A DNA stretch of 64,000 nucleotides from Pseudoxanthomonas broegbernensis (GCF_014202435.1 NZ_JACHGU010000005.1:124001-188000), one strand, 5' to 3'; counted from the first letter of the stretch, positions 17,345 through 29,709 are shown. Numbers and translations: made by a program. The notes: generated by a model from the letters alone, not told the origin.

Positions 17345-18208
17345 TCACGCGCCCAGCGAGAGGAGCTGCCCGGCGCCGACAGCCCGCAGCCGCGGCGCGG
17401 CCTTGCGCCTGCACGCGCCACGGATGCGCTCGGCCAGTTCGCTGGTCTCGCGCAAGGGCACCTCGCCCAGGTCTCCCTGCAGGCGATGCACCAGCTTCCG
17501 GTAACACGCCAGCGCCATGTCCGGCTCCCCCTTCTCGGCCAGGATCCGCATCAGGGCGCACTGGTGGCCCTCGTTCCAGGGGTCCTGCGCCACCAATTGC
17601 CGCGCCAAGGCCACGGCGGCACGCCAGTCACCCATGGCCGCGGCGGCATCGCGCATGCGCTCGCGGGCCGCGGACAGGCGCTGGGCGAACCAGGCGCGGC
17701 ATTCGGCCAGCCACTCGTCGAACTCCTCGCAACCCTCGAACCCGATTCCCTCCAGCAGTGTGCCGGCGTCGGCCAGCCAGGCCGCGACACGGCGGTCCGG
17801 GCCGCCATCCGAGCCAGCAGCATCGATCAGGTCGATGTCGAACAGGCCGGCCGACGCCACCGGGCACAGCCGCACCGACTCGCGGTCGATCTGCAGTACG
17901 CCGTCGCCGACGGCCGTGGCCACCGCGCGATTGAGGTTGGACAGTACCTGGCGCAGGTTGGTCAGCGCGGCGCGCTCGTCCAGGTCCGGCCACAGCAGCG
18001 CGGCCAGGCGCGTGCGCGGATGGCGGCGGCCGCGTTCCACGGCCAAATAGGCCAGCACGGCCCAGCCCTTGCGGTATTGGAGTGCCACCTCCGAGGTGCC
18101 GGTGCCGATCCGGCACTCGCCCAGCAGCCGGATCGGGGCGCCGGGCACGGCGGTACCGGCATCCCCCGACGCCGGCGCGCCGCAGGATATAAGGCGGTTG
18201 GTTCGCAT
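17345..18208 (-). CDS. BTAD/SARP-type transcriptional regulator
   Basis: The 287-residue protein has an N-terminal winged-helix region (about 28-110) with the pattern KGWAVLAYLAVERGRRHPRTRLAALLWPDL, written here in part only as RTRLAALLWPDL, and ALTNLRQVLSNLNRA. A helical bacterial transcriptional activator (BTAD) domain follows (about 120-265), with ALARQLVAQDPWNEGHQCAL and ACYRKLVHRLQGDLG. This is the SARP layout without extra ATPase or sensor domains. SARP-type proteins bind direct repeats near the -35 region of target promoters. It sits tail-to-tail with the pilus operon and downstream of ilvD. Control of the pilus is an inference from position. Confidence 0.8.
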   Translation of the reverse strand: MRTNRLISCGAPASGDAGTAVPGAPIRLLGECRIGTGTSEVALQYRKGWAVLAYLAVERGRRHPRTRLAALLWPDLDERAALTNLRQVLSNLNRAVATAVGDGVLQIDRESVRLCPVASAGLFDIDLIDAAGSDGGPDRRVAAWLADAGTLLEGIGFEGCEEFDEWLAECRAWFAQRLSAARERMRDAAAAMGDWRAAVALARQLVAQDPWNEGHQCALMRILAEKGEPDMALACYRKLVHRLQGDLGEVPLRETSELAERIRGACRRKAAPRLRAVGAGQLLSLGA

Positions 18209-18333
18209 GGTTCTCCCCCTTTGCGGTTACTGAATGCGAAAGGCGCTAAGCCTTCCTCAACCATAGCAACCGGAAGTTGCAGCACAAACCCATCATGCTT
18301 TTCTCACGCCAGCCGCAACGGTAGCAAACCGCC

Positions 18334-20187
18334 TCATCCCTCCAGCAACGTACGGTCGCGCACGGCGCCCTTGTCGGCGCTGGTGGCCATCAGCGCATAG
18401 GCCTTCAGCGCGGTACTGACCTTGCGCGGGCGCGCCTGCGCGGGTTTCCAGCCCTTTTGGTCCTGGTTGGCGCGGCGTGCGGCCAGTTCCTCGCCGGAGA
18501 CCCGCAGGTCGATGGTGCGCGCCGGGATGTCGATGCGGATGCGGTCACCGTCGCGGACCAGGCCGATGGCGCCGCCGGCCGCCGCCTCGGGCGAGGCGTG
18601 GCCGATGGACAGGCCCGAGGTGCCGCCGGAGAAGCGGCCATCGGTCAGCAGCGCACAGTGCGCGCCCAGGCCCTTGGATTTCAGGTAGCTGGTGGGGTAC
18701 AGCATCTCCTGCATGCCCGGCCCGCCCTTCGGGCCTTCGTAGCGGATCACCACCACGTCGCCCGCCTGGACCTCGTCGCCGAGGATGCCGGCCACCGCCG
18801 CGTCCTGGCTTTCGTAGACGCGGGCGTTGCCCTCGAACACGTGGATGGATTCGTCCACGCCCGCGGTCTTCACCACGCAGCCGTCCTCGGCGATGTTGCC
18901 GTGCAATACCGCCAGCCCGCCCTCCTCGGAGAAGGCGTGGTCGAGGTTGCGGATGCAGCCTTGCGCGCGGTCGGTGTCCAGCGAGGGCCAGCGCGTGGCC
19001 TGGCTGAAGGCGGTCTGGGTGGGGATGCCGGCCGGGCCGGCCTTGAAGAAGGTGTGCACGGCCTCGTCGTCGGTGGCGGTCACGTCCCACTTGGCGATGG
19101 CCTCGCCCAGGGTCCTGGCGTGCACGGTCGGCACCGAGGTATCCAGCAGGCCGGCGCGCGCGAGCTCGGCCAGGATGGCCATGACGCCGCCGGCGCGGTG
19201 CACGTCCTCGACGTGGTACTTCTCGGTGTTCGGCGCGACCTTGCACAACTGCGGCACGCGCTTGGAGAGGCGGTCGATGTCGCGCAGGGTGAACGGCACC
19301 CCGGCCTCCTGCGCGGCGGCCAGCAGGTGCAGGATGGTGTTGGTCGAGCCGCCCATGGCGATGTCCAGCGCCATCGCGTTCTCGAACGCGGCGAAGGTGG
19401 CGATGCCCCGCGGCAGGGCGGCGGGGTCCTCGGCGCCGTACCAGCGGTGGCACAGTTCCACCGCGGTGACGCCGGCGCGCTTGAACAGCGCCTCGCGGTC
19501 GGCATGGGTGGCCAGCAGGGTGCCGTTGCCCGGCAGCGACAGGCCCAGCGCCTCGGTCAGGCAGTTCATCGAGTTGGCGGTGAACATGCCGCTGCACGAG
19601 CCGCAGGTCGGGCAGGCGCTGCGCTCCACGGCGGCCACCTGCTCGTCGGTGGCGCCCGGGTCGGCGGCCATCACCATCGCGTCGATCAGGTCCAGCTTGC
19701 GGCCGGCCTCGGTGCCATCCGCAAGCCGGGTCTTGCCCGCTTCCATCGGCCCGCCGGAGACGAACACGGTGGGCACGTCCAGCCGCAGCGCGGCCATCAG
19801 CATGCCGGGGGTGATCTTGTCGCAGTTGGAGATGCACACCAGCGCATCGGCGCAGTGCGCGTTGACCATGTACTCCACAGCGTCGGCGATCAGCTCGCGG
19901 CTGGGCAGCGAATACAGCATGCCGTCGTGGCCCATGGCGATGCCGTCGTCCACCGCGATGGTGTTGAACTCCTTGGCCACGCCGCCCACCCGCTCGATCT
20001 CGCGCGCGACCAGTTGCCCCATGTCCTTGAGGTGGACGTGGCCGGGGACGAACTGGGTGAACGAGTTGGCGATGGCCACGATGGGCTTGTGGAAATCGCC
20101 GTCGCTCATGCCGGTGGCGCGCCACAGCGCGCGGGCGCCGGCCATGTTGCGGCCATGAGTGGAGGTCTTGGAACGGTAATCTGGCAT
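18334..20187 (-). CDS. ilvD: Dihydroxy-acid dehydratase
   Basis: IlvD dehydrates 2,3-dihydroxy-isovalerate and 2,3-dihydroxy-3-methylvalerate to the 2-keto acids that precede valine, leucine and isoleucine. The start at 20187 gives 617 residues beginning [14 protein letters not shown], the usual length; an upstream in-frame extension lacks family similarity. Iron-sulfur cysteines are visible in CISNCDK (Cys118, Cys122) and CPTCGSCSG (Cys192, 195, 198). The gene points away from ilvC and shares with it a 421-base regulatory gap containing a 24-bp palindrome. Confidence 0.97.
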   Translation of the reverse strand: MPDYRSKTSTHGRNMAGARALWRATGMSDGDFHKPIVAIANSFTQFVPGHVHLKDMGQLVAREIERVGGVAKEFNTIAVDDGIAMGHDGMLYSLPSRELIADAVEYMVNAHCADALVCISNCDKITPGMLMAALRLDVPTVFVSGGPMEAGKTRLADGTEAGRKLDLIDAMVMAADPGATDEQVAAVERSACPTCGSCSGMFTANSMNCLTEALGLSLPGNGTLLATHADREALFKRAGVTAVELCHRWYGAEDPAALPRGIATFAAFENAMALDIAMGGSTNTILHLLAAAQEAGVPFTLRDIDRLSKRVPQLCKVAPNTEKYHVEDVHRAGGVMAILAELARAGLLDTSVPTVHARTLGEAIAKWDVTATDDEAVHTFFKAGPAGIPTQTAFSQATRWPSLDTDRAQGCIRNLDHAFSEEGGLAVLHGNIAEDGCVVKTAGVDESIHVFEGNARVYESQDAAVAGILGDEVQAGDVVVIRYEGPKGGPGMQEMLYPTSYLKSKGLGAHCALLTDGRFSGGTSGLSIGHASPEAAAGGAIGLVRDGDRIRIDIPARTIDLRVSGEELAARRANQDQKGWKPAQARPRKVSTALKAYALMATSADKGAVRDRTLLEG

Positions 20188-20278
20188 GGGTCTGGAACCG
20201 CTGGCTGGGGGGCTGGCGCGGGGTCGGGGCGCAACCTGGGAACGATCGTAGGGAAAGCCCATGGATTGTGCTGCGTTT

Positions 20279-20302
20279 CCACGGTTGCATGTGCAACCGT
20301 GG
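20279..20302. promoter_or_regulatory. 24-bp palindrome, candidate operator
   Basis: Two perfect 11-base arms (CCACGGTTGCA and TGCAACCGTGG) are separated by TG. The site lies 92 bases upstream of the ilvD start and 19 bases before the TTGACA hexamer on the ilvC side. Its symmetry suits a dimeric regulator able to act on both promoters. No T-run follows, so it is not a simple terminator. The binding protein is unknown. Confidence 0.6.
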
Positions 20303-20381
20303 CCCGCTCCGGGGCTGTGCTTGACAAGGCTCGAACGCGCATGGTTCCCTAGCCGGTATGTTGCATCGCCACACGCCCCCG

Positions 20382-20468
20382 ATGGACCACAGCGCGCGCC
20401 ACGCCGCGCAGGTGCTCGTCCTCGTCCTTATTACCTCGCCAACAGGTGCGGGACGAAGCGGCGTGTAA
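20382..20468 (+). CDS. Attenuator leader peptide of the ilvC operon
   Basis: A 28-codon open frame contains the run VLVLVLIT (20412-20435) and ends TAA at 20466-20468, just before the terminator. An in-frame ATG at 20358 would add eight residues; neither start has a clear ribosome-binding site. Runs of Val, Leu, Ile and Thr codons are the hallmark of leader peptides that sense charged branched-chain tRNAs, as for IlvL. Stalling here would free the antiterminator segment at 20445-20452. Confidence 0.85.
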   Translation: MDHSARHAAQVLVLVLITSPTGAGRSGV

Positions 20469-20525
20469 GGAAACAAGCCGGATTCGCAAAACCCCGCACC
20501 GCAAGGCGCGGGGTTTTTTGTTTTG
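20400..20525 (+). promoter_or_regulatory. Transcription attenuator of ilvC-ilvG-ilvM-ilvA-leuA-leuB
   Basis: Three alternative helices can be read. A pause helix pairs CACGCCGC (20400-20407) with GCGGCGTG (20458-20465), extended by TCGTCC (20416-20421) with GGACGA (20451-20456). An antiterminator pairs GGTGCGGG (20445-20452) with CCCGCACC (20493-20500). The terminator pairs 20492-20500 with 20505-20513. The antiterminator and terminator share one strand, so they exclude each other. Confidence 0.85.
20492..20519 (+). terminator. Intrinsic terminator of the ilvC attenuator
   Basis: CCCCGCACC and GGCGCGGGG form a 9-base-pair stem with one A-C mismatch and a GCAA loop, followed by six T residues and then GTTTTG. 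The mismatched A is the base needed for perfect pairing in the competing antiterminator. Confidence 0.9.
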
Positions 20526-20608
20526 CGTCTAGCGTTCCACGGAAATATCAGCAGAAACAATCCTTTTACGTCACATTTAACCTTTTCAACTCCGCACAGG
20601 ACCATGCC

Positions 20609-21628
20609 ATGACCAGCAGCACCTCCCTCCAGCCCAAGATCGCGATCGTCGGCTACGGCAGCCAGGGCCGCGCGCACGCGCTGAACCTGCGCGACTCCGG
20701 CTTCGACGTGACCGTCGGACTGCGCCCGGGCGGCCCGACCGAAGCCAAGGCCCAGGCCGACGGCTTCACGGTCAAGACCCCGGCCGAGGCGGTCAAGGAC
20801 GCCGACCTGGTCGCCGTGCTGACCCCGGACATGGTCCAGAAGAAGCTGTACGAAGAGGTGCTGGCCGCCAACATGAAGCAGGGCGCGGTACTGCTGTTCG
20901 CCCATGGCCTGAACGTGCACTTCGGCATGATCGCCCCGCGCGCGGACCTGGACGTGGTCCTGGTCGCGCCCAAGGGCCCGGGCGCGCTGGTGCGCCGCGA
21001 GTACGAGATCGGCCGCGGCGTGCCGTGCATCTACGCCGTCTACCAGGACAAGAGCGGCCAGGCCGAGCAGTTCGCCCTGACCTACGCCGGCGGCCTGGGC
21101 GGCGCCCGCGCCAACATCATCAAGACCACCTTCCAGGAAGAGACCGAGACCGACCTGTTCGGCGAGCAGGCCGTGCTGTGCGGCGGCGCCTCCTCGCTGG
21201 TCCAGGCCGGCTTCGAGACCCTGGTGGAAGCCGGCTACCAGCCGGAGATCGCCTACTACGAGGTGCTGCACGAGTTGAAGCTGATCGTGGACCTGTTCTA
21301 CGAAGGCGGCATCACCCGCATGCTGGAGTTCGTCTCCGAGACCGCGCAGTACGGCGACTACGTCAGCGGCCCGCGGGTGATCGACGCCTCGGTCAAGGCG
21401 CGCATGAAGGACGTGCTGACCGACATCCAGAACGGCACCTTCACCAAGAACTGGGTGGCCGAGTACGAAGCCGGCCTGCCGAACTACAACAAGTTCAAGC
21501 AGGCCGACCTGGACCACCCGATCGAGAAGGTGGGCAAGGAGCTGCGCGCCAAGATGGTGTGGCTGCAGGCCAACGCTTCGCAGCCCGACACCGACGACAC
21601 GACCGACCAGAAGACCGCCGCCGCATGA
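20609..21628 (+). CDS. ilvC: Ketol-acid reductoisomerase
   Basis: The 339-residue class I enzyme converts acetolactate and acetohydroxybutyrate to dihydroxy acids with NADPH and Mg2+. The N-terminal dinucleotide-binding motif is [18 protein letters not shown]. The knotted C-terminal metal-binding domain includes [18 protein letters not shown]-type residues ([14 protein letters not shown] near 219-232). AGGA upstream supports ATG 20609 (MTSSTSLQ). It is the first structural gene after the attenuator, and its stop overlaps the ilvG start (ATGA). Confidence 0.97.
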   Translation: MTSSTSLQPKIAIVGYGSQGRAHALNLRDSGFDVTVGLRPGGPTEAKAQADGFTVKTPAEAVKDADLVAVLTPDMVQKKLYEEVLAANMKQGAVLLFAHGLNVHFGMIAPRADLDVVLVAPKGPGALVRREYEIGRGVPCIYAVYQDKSGQAEQFALTYAGGLGGARANIIKTTFQEETETDLFGEQAVLCGGASSLVQAGFETLVEAGYQPEIAYYEVLHELKLIVDLFYEGGITRMLEFVSETAQYGDYVSGPRVIDASVKARMKDVLTDIQNGTFTKNWVAEYEAGLPNYNKFKQADLDHPIEKVGKELRAKMVWLQANASQPDTDDTTDQKTAAA

Positions 21629-23370
21629 ACGCCAAATCCCCGACAGCGAAAGCGGCCGGGCTGCGCAATGGCGCGGCCTGGGTCGCGCACGCGCTGGAGG
21701 CCGAGGGAGTGGACACCATCTTCGGCTATCCGGGCGGCGCGATCATGCCGTTCTACGATGCGCTGGTGGACTCGGGACTGCGCCACATCCTGGTCCGCCA
21801 CGAGCAGGGCGCGGCGCTGGCCGCCAACGGCTACGCCCGCGCCAGCGGCAGGGTCGGCGTGTGCGTGGCCACCTCCGGCCCGGGCGCCTCGAACCTGGTG
21901 ACCGGCATCGCCGACGCGATGCTGGACTCGGTGCCGATGGTGTGCATCACCGGCCAGGTCGCCACCTCGCTGCTGGGGACCGACGCGTTCCAGGAACTGG
22001 ACGTGTTCGGCATGACCATGCCGATCGTCAAGCACAGCTTCCTGGTGCGCAGCGTGGACGAACTGCCCAACGTGCTGGCCGAGGCCTTCCGCCTGGCCCG
22101 CCAGGGCCGTCCCGGCCCGGTGCTGATCGACCTGCCCAAGGACGTGCAGGTGGGCAACGCCGCCCACCTGCCCGCGCACGCGCCGGCGCCGGTGGAGGGC
22201 GAGCCCGCCCCGGCCGACGCGACGCTGGCGCAGGCCATCGCCGCCATCGCCGCGGCCGAGAAGCCGGTGATCTACGGCGGCGGCGGCATCGGCATCGCCG
22301 ATGCGGTGGGGCCGTTCCGCCGGTTCGTGGAAGCCACCGGCATCCCGACCGTGCTGACCCTGCGCGGCCTGGGCGCGCTGCCGGGCAACCACCCGCAGTT
22401 CCTGGGCATGCTGGGCATGCACGGCACCCGCGCGGCGAACATCGCCGTGCAGGAATCGGATCTGCTGGTGGTGGTCGGCGCCCGCTTCGACGACCGCGCC
22501 ACCGGCAAGCTGGCTGAGTTCGCGCCGTTCGCCCGCGTCGTCCACCTGGACGCGGACGCCTACGAGATCTCCAAGCTGCGCACCGCCGACGTCGCCCTGC
22601 CCGGCGACGTGGCCGCCGGCCTGCATGCGCTGACTGCCGCCGCCCCGGCCGTCGCCAGCCCGGCGCAGCAGGCATGGCGCCAGCGCTGCGACGGCCTGCG
22701 CGAGAAGCACGCCGCGCGCTACGACGCCCCCGGCCAGGACATCTACGCCCCAGCGCTGCTCAAGCGCCTGAGCGAGCTGTCGCCCGACGCGGTGATCGCC
22801 TGCGACGTGGGCCAGCACCAGATGTGGGTGGCCCAGCACTGTCGCTTCAACCACCCGCGCAACCACCTGACCTCCGGCGCGCTGGGCACGATGGGCTTCG
22901 GCCTGCCGGCGGCGCTGGGCGCGCAGTTCGCCTGCCCGGACCGGCCGGTGGTGCTGGTCTCCGGCGACGGCAGCTTCATGATGAACGTGCAGGAGCTGGT
23001 CACCGTGGCCCGCTGCAAGCTGCCGGTGAAGATGATCCTGCTGGACAACAGCTCGCTGGGCATGGTCCGGCAGTGGCAGGAGCTGTTCTTCGACAAGCGC
23101 TACAGCGAGATCGACCTGTCCGACAACCCGGACTTCGGCGCGCTGGCGCGGGTGTGCGGCATCCCCGCCACCCGCATCGACCGGCGTGCCGACGTGGAAG
23201 GCGCGCTGGCCGAACTGCTGGCCGCGCCGGGCCCCGGCCTGCTGCACGTGGTGATCGACGCCCGCGCCAACGTCTGGCCGCTGGTGCCGCCCAACACCGC
23301 CAACAGCACGATGCTGGATTCCAACCCCAACGAACAACGCACGGAGCCCGCGCATGCTCTACCGGCTTGA
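21625..23370 (+). CDS. ilvG: Acetolactate synthase large subunit
   Basis: The 581-residue thiamine diphosphate enzyme condenses pyruvate with pyruvate or 2-ketobutyrate. The catalytic Glu is in [17 protein letters not shown] (Glu60), the FAD-binding middle domain is intact, and the ThDP/Mg motif reads [12 protein letters not shown] (about 447) followed by [11 protein letters not shown]. The small partner encoded next is of IlvM type, so this is most like isozyme II (IlvG). It starts inside the ilvC stop and overlaps ilvM by 17 bases. Confidence 0.95.
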   Translation: MNAKSPTAKAAGLRNGAAWVAHALEAEGVDTIFGYPGGAIMPFYDALVDSGLRHILVRHEQGAALAANGYARASGRVGVCVATSGPGASNLVTGIADAMLDSVPMVCITGQVATSLLGTDAFQELDVFGMTMPIVKHSFLVRSVDELPNVLAEAFRLARQGRPGPVLIDLPKDVQVGNAAHLPAHAPAPVEGEPAPADATLAQAIAAIAAAEKPVIYGGGGIGIADAVGPFRRFVEATGIPTVLTLRGLGALPGNHPQFLGMLGMHGTRAANIAVQESDLLVVVGARFDDRATGKLAEFAPFARVVHLDADAYEISKLRTADVALPGDVAAGLHALTAAAPAVASPAQQAWRQRCDGLREKHAARYDAPGQDIYAPALLKRLSELSPDAVIACDVGQHQMWVAQHCRFNHPRNHLTSGALGTMGFGLPAALGAQFACPDRPVVLVSGDGSFMMNVQELVTVARCKLPVKMILLDNSSLGMVRQWQELFFDKRYSEIDLSDNPDFGALARVCGIPATRIDRRADVEGALAELLAAPGPGLLHVVIDARANVWPLVPPNTANSTMLDSNPNEQRTEPAHALPA

Positions 23371-23620
23371 CCTGGTGCTGAAGCCCGTGGAGGGCGCGCT
23401 GGTCCGGGTGATCGGGATGACCGAACGCCGCGGCTTCGCCCCGCGCGCGATCAACGGCGGCCCGGACGCCAACGACGGCCGCTGGCGCCTGCAACTGGTG
23501 GTCGACGGCGGCCGCCCGGCCGAGACGCTCAAGCGCCAGTTGCAGAAGGTGTACGACTGCGAGTCGGTCGAGATCGTGCCGGTGGAAGGCGTCCCGGCGA
23601 CGGCCGAGGCGGCGCCGTGA
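23354..23620 (+). CDS. ilvM: Acetolactate synthase small regulatory subunit (ACT domain)
   Basis: The 88-residue protein is about the length of a single ACT domain ([24 protein letters not shown] at the start, in part; [20 protein letters not shown] later). IlvM proteins activate and stabilise the large subunit and may mediate feedback control. It overlaps the end of ilvG by 17 bases in another frame, so the two are probably translated together. Confidence 0.88.
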   Translation: MLYRLDLVLKPVEGALVRVIGMTERRGFAPRAINGGPDANDGRWRLQLVVDGGRPAETLKRQLQKVYDCESVEIVPVEGVPATAEAAP

Positions 23621-23647
23621 ACACCCGCCCGGCCGCCTTCCCCGCCG

Positions 23648-23674
23648 CCACTGCCGCCCGTGCGGAGGCAGTGG
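23648..23674 (+). repeat. Hairpin between ilvM and ilvA
   Basis: CCACTGCC (23648-23655) and GGCAGTGG (23667-23674) can pair around an 11-base loop. GTGCGGAGG occurs twice nearby (23660 and 23674). There is no T-run, so this may be an mRNA processing or translation-control element rather than a terminator. Confidence 0.4.
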
Positions 23675-23716
23675 TGCGGAGGTGTCTTCTTCGCCATCGC
23701 CCGCGAGCCGGCAGCC

Positions 23717-24891
23717 ATGCCCGCCATGTCCGTGATGCCTGATTCGGGCCGCGCCAGCGCCGGCGGCGGGGAGCCCGACGTCGGCGACGTCGGCGTGGCC
23801 GAGGTGCTGGCCGCGCAGTCGCGGCTGCGCCGCTACCTGCCGGTCACGCCGATGCACCTGGCCGAGCGCTTCGGGGTGATGCTGAAGCTGGAGAACCTGC
23901 AGCGCACCGGCTCCTACAAGGTGCGCGGCGCGCTCAACGCCATGCTGGCCGCGCAGGAGCGCGGCGACCGCCGCCCGGTGATCTGCGCCTCGGCCGGCAA
24001 CCACGCCCAGGGCGTGGCCTGGGCCGCCTACCGCCTGGGCGTGCAGGCGATCACGGTGATGCCGCACGGCGCTCCGGAGAACAAGATCGCCGGCGTGGCC
24101 CACTGGGGCGCCACCGTGCGCCAGCACGGCGACAGCTACGACGAGGCCTACGCCTTCGCGCTGCAACTGGCCGAGCAGAACGACTACCGCTTCCTGTCCG
24201 CGTTCGACGACCCGGACGTGATCGCCGGCCAGGGCACCATCGGCATCGAGATCGCCCCGCACGCGCCGGACGTGGTCATAGTCCCCATCGGCGGCGGCGG
24301 CCTGGCCTCCGGCGTGGCCCTGGCCCTGAAGTCGCAGGGCGTACGCGTGGTCGGCGCCCAGGTCGAGGGCGTGGACGCCATGGCCCGGGCGATCAAGGGC
24401 GACACCACCCTCGTCGATCCGGTCCGCACCCTGGCCGACGGCGTGCGGGTCAAGGTGCCCGGCTTCCTCACCCGCCGCCTGTGCACGCGCCTGCTCGACG
24501 ACGTGGTCATCGTGCGCGAGGCCGAGCTTCGCGAGACCCTGGTGCGGCTGGCGCTGGAGGAGAACCTGATCGCCGAGGGCGCCGGCGCCCTGGCCCTGGC
24601 CGCCGGGCGCCGGGTGGCCGGCAAGCGCAAGTGCGCGGTGGTCTCCGGCGGCAACATCGACGCGGCCACCCTGGCCACCCTGCTGTCCGAGGTCCGGCCG
24701 CGGCCGCCGCGCCGGCCGCGGCGGCGCACCGGCGAGGCGGTGGCGGCCGCCGCCGGCGACGATGCTGCAGCGCGCAAAACGTCCCCCGTGGCAAAGCGCC
24801 GTCCAACCGCTAACCTGTCCCCATCCGCCACCATTTCCGCGGCCGCGGCCCCGACCGTCCCGCAGCCCGTCAGCGAAGAGGAGTTCACCTG

Positions 24892-24895
<4 letters not shown>
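23717..24895 (+). CDS. ilvA: Threonine dehydratase (short form without ACT-like domain)
   Basis: The enzyme makes 2-ketobutyrate from threonine for isoleucine synthesis. From ATG 23717 it has 392 residues; a GTG at 23660 is possible but adds no conserved sequence. The PLP lysine is in SYKVRGALN (Lys68), and the phosphate loop is GGGGLASG. The fold ends near residue 325 (VVSGGNID). The C-terminal regulatory domain of long IlvA proteins is missing and is replaced by a tail of about 65 residues rich in Arg, Pro, Ala and Ser. Feedback control by isoleucine through the usual site is therefore unlikely. Operon context favours a biosynthetic role. Confidence 0.88.
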
Positions 24896-26469
<1,574 letters not shown>

Positions 26470-26951
26470 TCCATGGGCATGCCGCTCGCCACCGCCCCGC
26501 TCGCGGGACGATCCGCATGGCCGCCGCTGCGCGACCGTGCGCATGGCCGCGGCGCCTGCATCCTCCTCGCGCCGCCGCCCGCGCGGCGCCGTGCCGGAAC
26601 CGGCCACGGGAACGACACCTGATGCCGGCCGAAAGCACCCAGGCAGCCGCGCTGACCTTCGACGCGGCGGTGTACCGCGCGCTCTCGCGCCGGCGGTCCG
26701 ACACCCCCCATCCGCACAACGGCGCCCCGGCGCCGGACGACGCGCCCCAGGACGCGCCGGGCAAACGGCGGCCGCCGGACATCCCCGCCGCCGCCGGCCA
26801 CGGTTCGCGAAAATCGTCCGGCTGACCGGCAACGGCCCGCTTCCGACGCCGCCTTGCGGCCGGCATGCGGGCGTTCGGCGCCTCCCGCTTCGCGCGTGCC
26901 CCCGGGCCGCCGCCGCCTTTCTCTTCCATCGCTTCCACGAGATCCACGCCC
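26470..26951. other. 482-base gap between leuA and leuB
   Basis: The gap holds no recognised gene, terminator or promoter. It is GC-rich and contains one possible small frame at 26622-26825. Read-through from leuA into leuB is likely but not shown. Confidence 0.5.
26622..26825 (+). CDS. Possible small hypothetical protein (67 residues)
   Basis: The frame begins MPAESTQAAALTFDAAVYRA and continues with an Arg-, Pro- and His-rich sequence. I do not recognise it. It lacks a clear ribosome-binding site, and chance open frames are common at this GC content. It is listed because it sits inside an operon in the same orientation. Confidence 0.2.
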   Translation: MPAESTQAAALTFDAAVYRALSRRRSDTPHPHNGAPAPDDAPQDAPGKRRPPDIPAAAGHGSRKSSG

Positions 26952-28013
26952 ATGCACGCTGACATCGTCGTTCTGCCCGGAGACGGCATCGGTCCCGAAA
27001 TCATCGCCGCCGCGCTGCCGGTGCTCGAAGCGGTGGCCCGCCGCCACGGCCACGACTTCGCCTTCCACGAGCACGACATCGGCGGCATCGCCATCGACCG
27101 CCACGGCCAGCCGTTGCCGGCCGCCACCCTGGAAGCGGCGCAGAAGGCCGACGCGGTGCTGCTGGGCGCGGTGGGCGGGCCGAAGTGGTCCGACCCCAAC
27201 GCCAAGGTGCGCCCGGAGCAGGGCCTGCTGGCGATCCGCAAGGGCATGGGCCTGTTCGCCAACCTGCGCCCGGTGCGCCCGCACGCCGCGGCGCTGGGCG
27301 CCTCGCCGATCAAGTCCGAGCTGCTGGAAGGCGTGGACATCATGGTCGTGCGCGAGCTGACCGGCGGCATCTACTTCGGCGACAAGACCCGCAGCGACAC
27401 CGACGCCACCGACCTGTGCCGCTATACCGTGGCCGAGGTCGAGCGCGTGGTGCGCCGCGCGGCCGAGCTGGCGCGCAGCCGCCGCGGCCACCTGACCTCG
27501 GTGGACAAGGCCAACGTGCTGGAGACCTCGCGCCTGTGGCGCGACGTCGCCGCGCGGGTGATGCGCGAGGAATTCCCCGACGTGGCCGTGGAGCACCAGT
27601 TGGTGGACTCGATGGCCATGCACCTGCTGTCCAAGCCGCGCGCCTACGACGTGATCGTCACCGAGAACATGTTCGGCGACATCCTCACCGACGAGGCCTC
27701 GATGCTGGCCGGCTCGCTGGGCCTGCTGCCCTCGGCCTCGCTGGGCGCCGGCAAGGCCGGGATCTACGAGCCGATCCACGGCTCGGCGCCGGACATCGCC
27801 GGCAAGGGCATCGCCAACCCGTACGCCACCATCCTGAGCGCCGCGCTGCTGCTGCGCCACTCGCTGGGGCTGGAGCAGGAGGCCGCCGCCATCGAGGCCG
27901 CGGTGGACGCCGCGCTGCACGCGCAGGCCTTCACCGCCGACCTCGCCGCGCCCGGGCGCGCCCTGTCCACCGGCCAGGCCGCCCAGGCGGTGATCGACCG
28001 GCTCGGCGCCTGA
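26952..28013 (+). CDS. leuB: 3-Isopropylmalate dehydrogenase
   Basis: LeuB oxidises and decarboxylates 3-isopropylmalate with NAD+. The 353-residue product starts [16 protein letters not shown] and has the family motifs [11 protein letters not shown] and a metal-binding segment [34 protein letters not shown] near the C-terminus is the NAD-binding signature. In-frame sequence upstream of 26952 shows no family similarity. Confidence 0.96.
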   Translation: MHADIVVLPGDGIGPEIIAAALPVLEAVARRHGHDFAFHEHDIGGIAIDRHGQPLPAATLEAAQKADAVLLGAVGGPKWSDPNAKVRPEQGLLAIRKGMGLFANLRPVRPHAAALGASPIKSELLEGVDIMVVRELTGGIYFGDKTRSDTDATDLCRYTVAEVERVVRRAAELARSRRGHLTSVDKANVLETSRLWRDVAARVMREEFPDVAVEHQLVDSMAMHLLSKPRAYDVIVTENMFGDILTDEASMLAGSLGLLPSASLGAGKAGIYEPIHGSAPDIAGKGIANPYATILSAALLLRHSLGLEQEAAAIEAAVDAALHAQAFTADLAAPGRALSTGQAAQAVIDRLGA

Positions 28014-28069
28014 CCGGCCGCGCGCGACCAAGACATCACATCGACATCCAGCAAAGGGGAGAAAGAGGT

Positions 28070-29416
<1,347 letters not shown>

Positions 29417-29438
29417 GCCCTCGCGCTCCCGCGCACGC

Positions 29439-29471
29439 GAAGACGCCGCCTTCTGGCGGCGTCTTCGTTTT
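29439..29471 (+). terminator. Intrinsic terminator of gdhA
   Basis: GAAGACGCCGCC and GGCGGCGTCTTC form a perfect 12-base-pair stem with a TTCT loop, followed by GTTTTC. It starts 22 bases after the gdhA stop. Confidence 0.9.
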
Positions 29472-29531
29472 CGCGCCTGGGAAATCGGGGTTGAAGCTTG
29501 AAGCAAGAGCGCGGCTTTCGGACGGGGCCGC

Positions 29532-29630
29532 CGTGTCCCGGGAGTAGGGCGCCCCCCTCGGGACGGCCTCCTGCCTTTACTCGGGTCGTGGCACATCCCT
29601 GTGCCACTTGCGCCCTACCCCCGGGACACG
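29532..29630 (-). repeat. 99-base inverted-repeat element, possibly a diverged member of the dispersed family
   Basis: The 21-base ends (29532-29552 and 29610-29630) are inverted copies with one mismatch. Inside are CCTCCTGCCTTTACT, similar to CCTCCTCCTTTACT in the element at 33017-33117, and a perfect GTGGCACA/TGTGCCAC hairpin (29588-29607). The orientation is opposite to the next copy. Confidence 0.5.
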
Positions 29631-29709
29631 ACGTCCTCGGCGAGCTTCGGGGACGTGGCTTCTATCGGCCAACAGCGCCGTCTCCTTGGGAACGGCTCGC
29701 CACCGTGAA

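Larger units (their letters stand above)
20188..20608. promoter_or_regulatory. Divergent ilvD / ilvC regulatory region
   Basis: This 421-base gap holds the start regions of both ilv transcripts. It contains a perfect palindrome (20279-20302), a TTGACA hexamer (20321-20326) without a convincing -10 box at normal spacing, a leader peptide gene (20382-20468), pause and antiterminator segments, and an intrinsic terminator (20492-20519). An A/T-richer untranslated stretch (20526-20600) precedes ilvC. Confidence 0.8.

Noticed and set aside
20321-20349. TTGACA at 20321 as a complete promoter for the ilv leader
   Set aside because: At 16-18 bases spacing there is no acceptable -10 box (GTTCCC). The hexamer is mentioned only as a possible part.
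20358-20384. ATG 20358 as the ilv leader peptide start
   Set aside because: It is in frame and possible, but neither it nor ATG 20382 has a ribosome-binding site. I kept the shorter form and noted the alternative.
23617-23662. Earlier GTG starts for ilvA (23617 out of frame, 23660 in frame)
   Set aside because: The 23617 GTG is in a different frame. The 23660 GTG would add residues without similarity and place the hairpin inside the gene.
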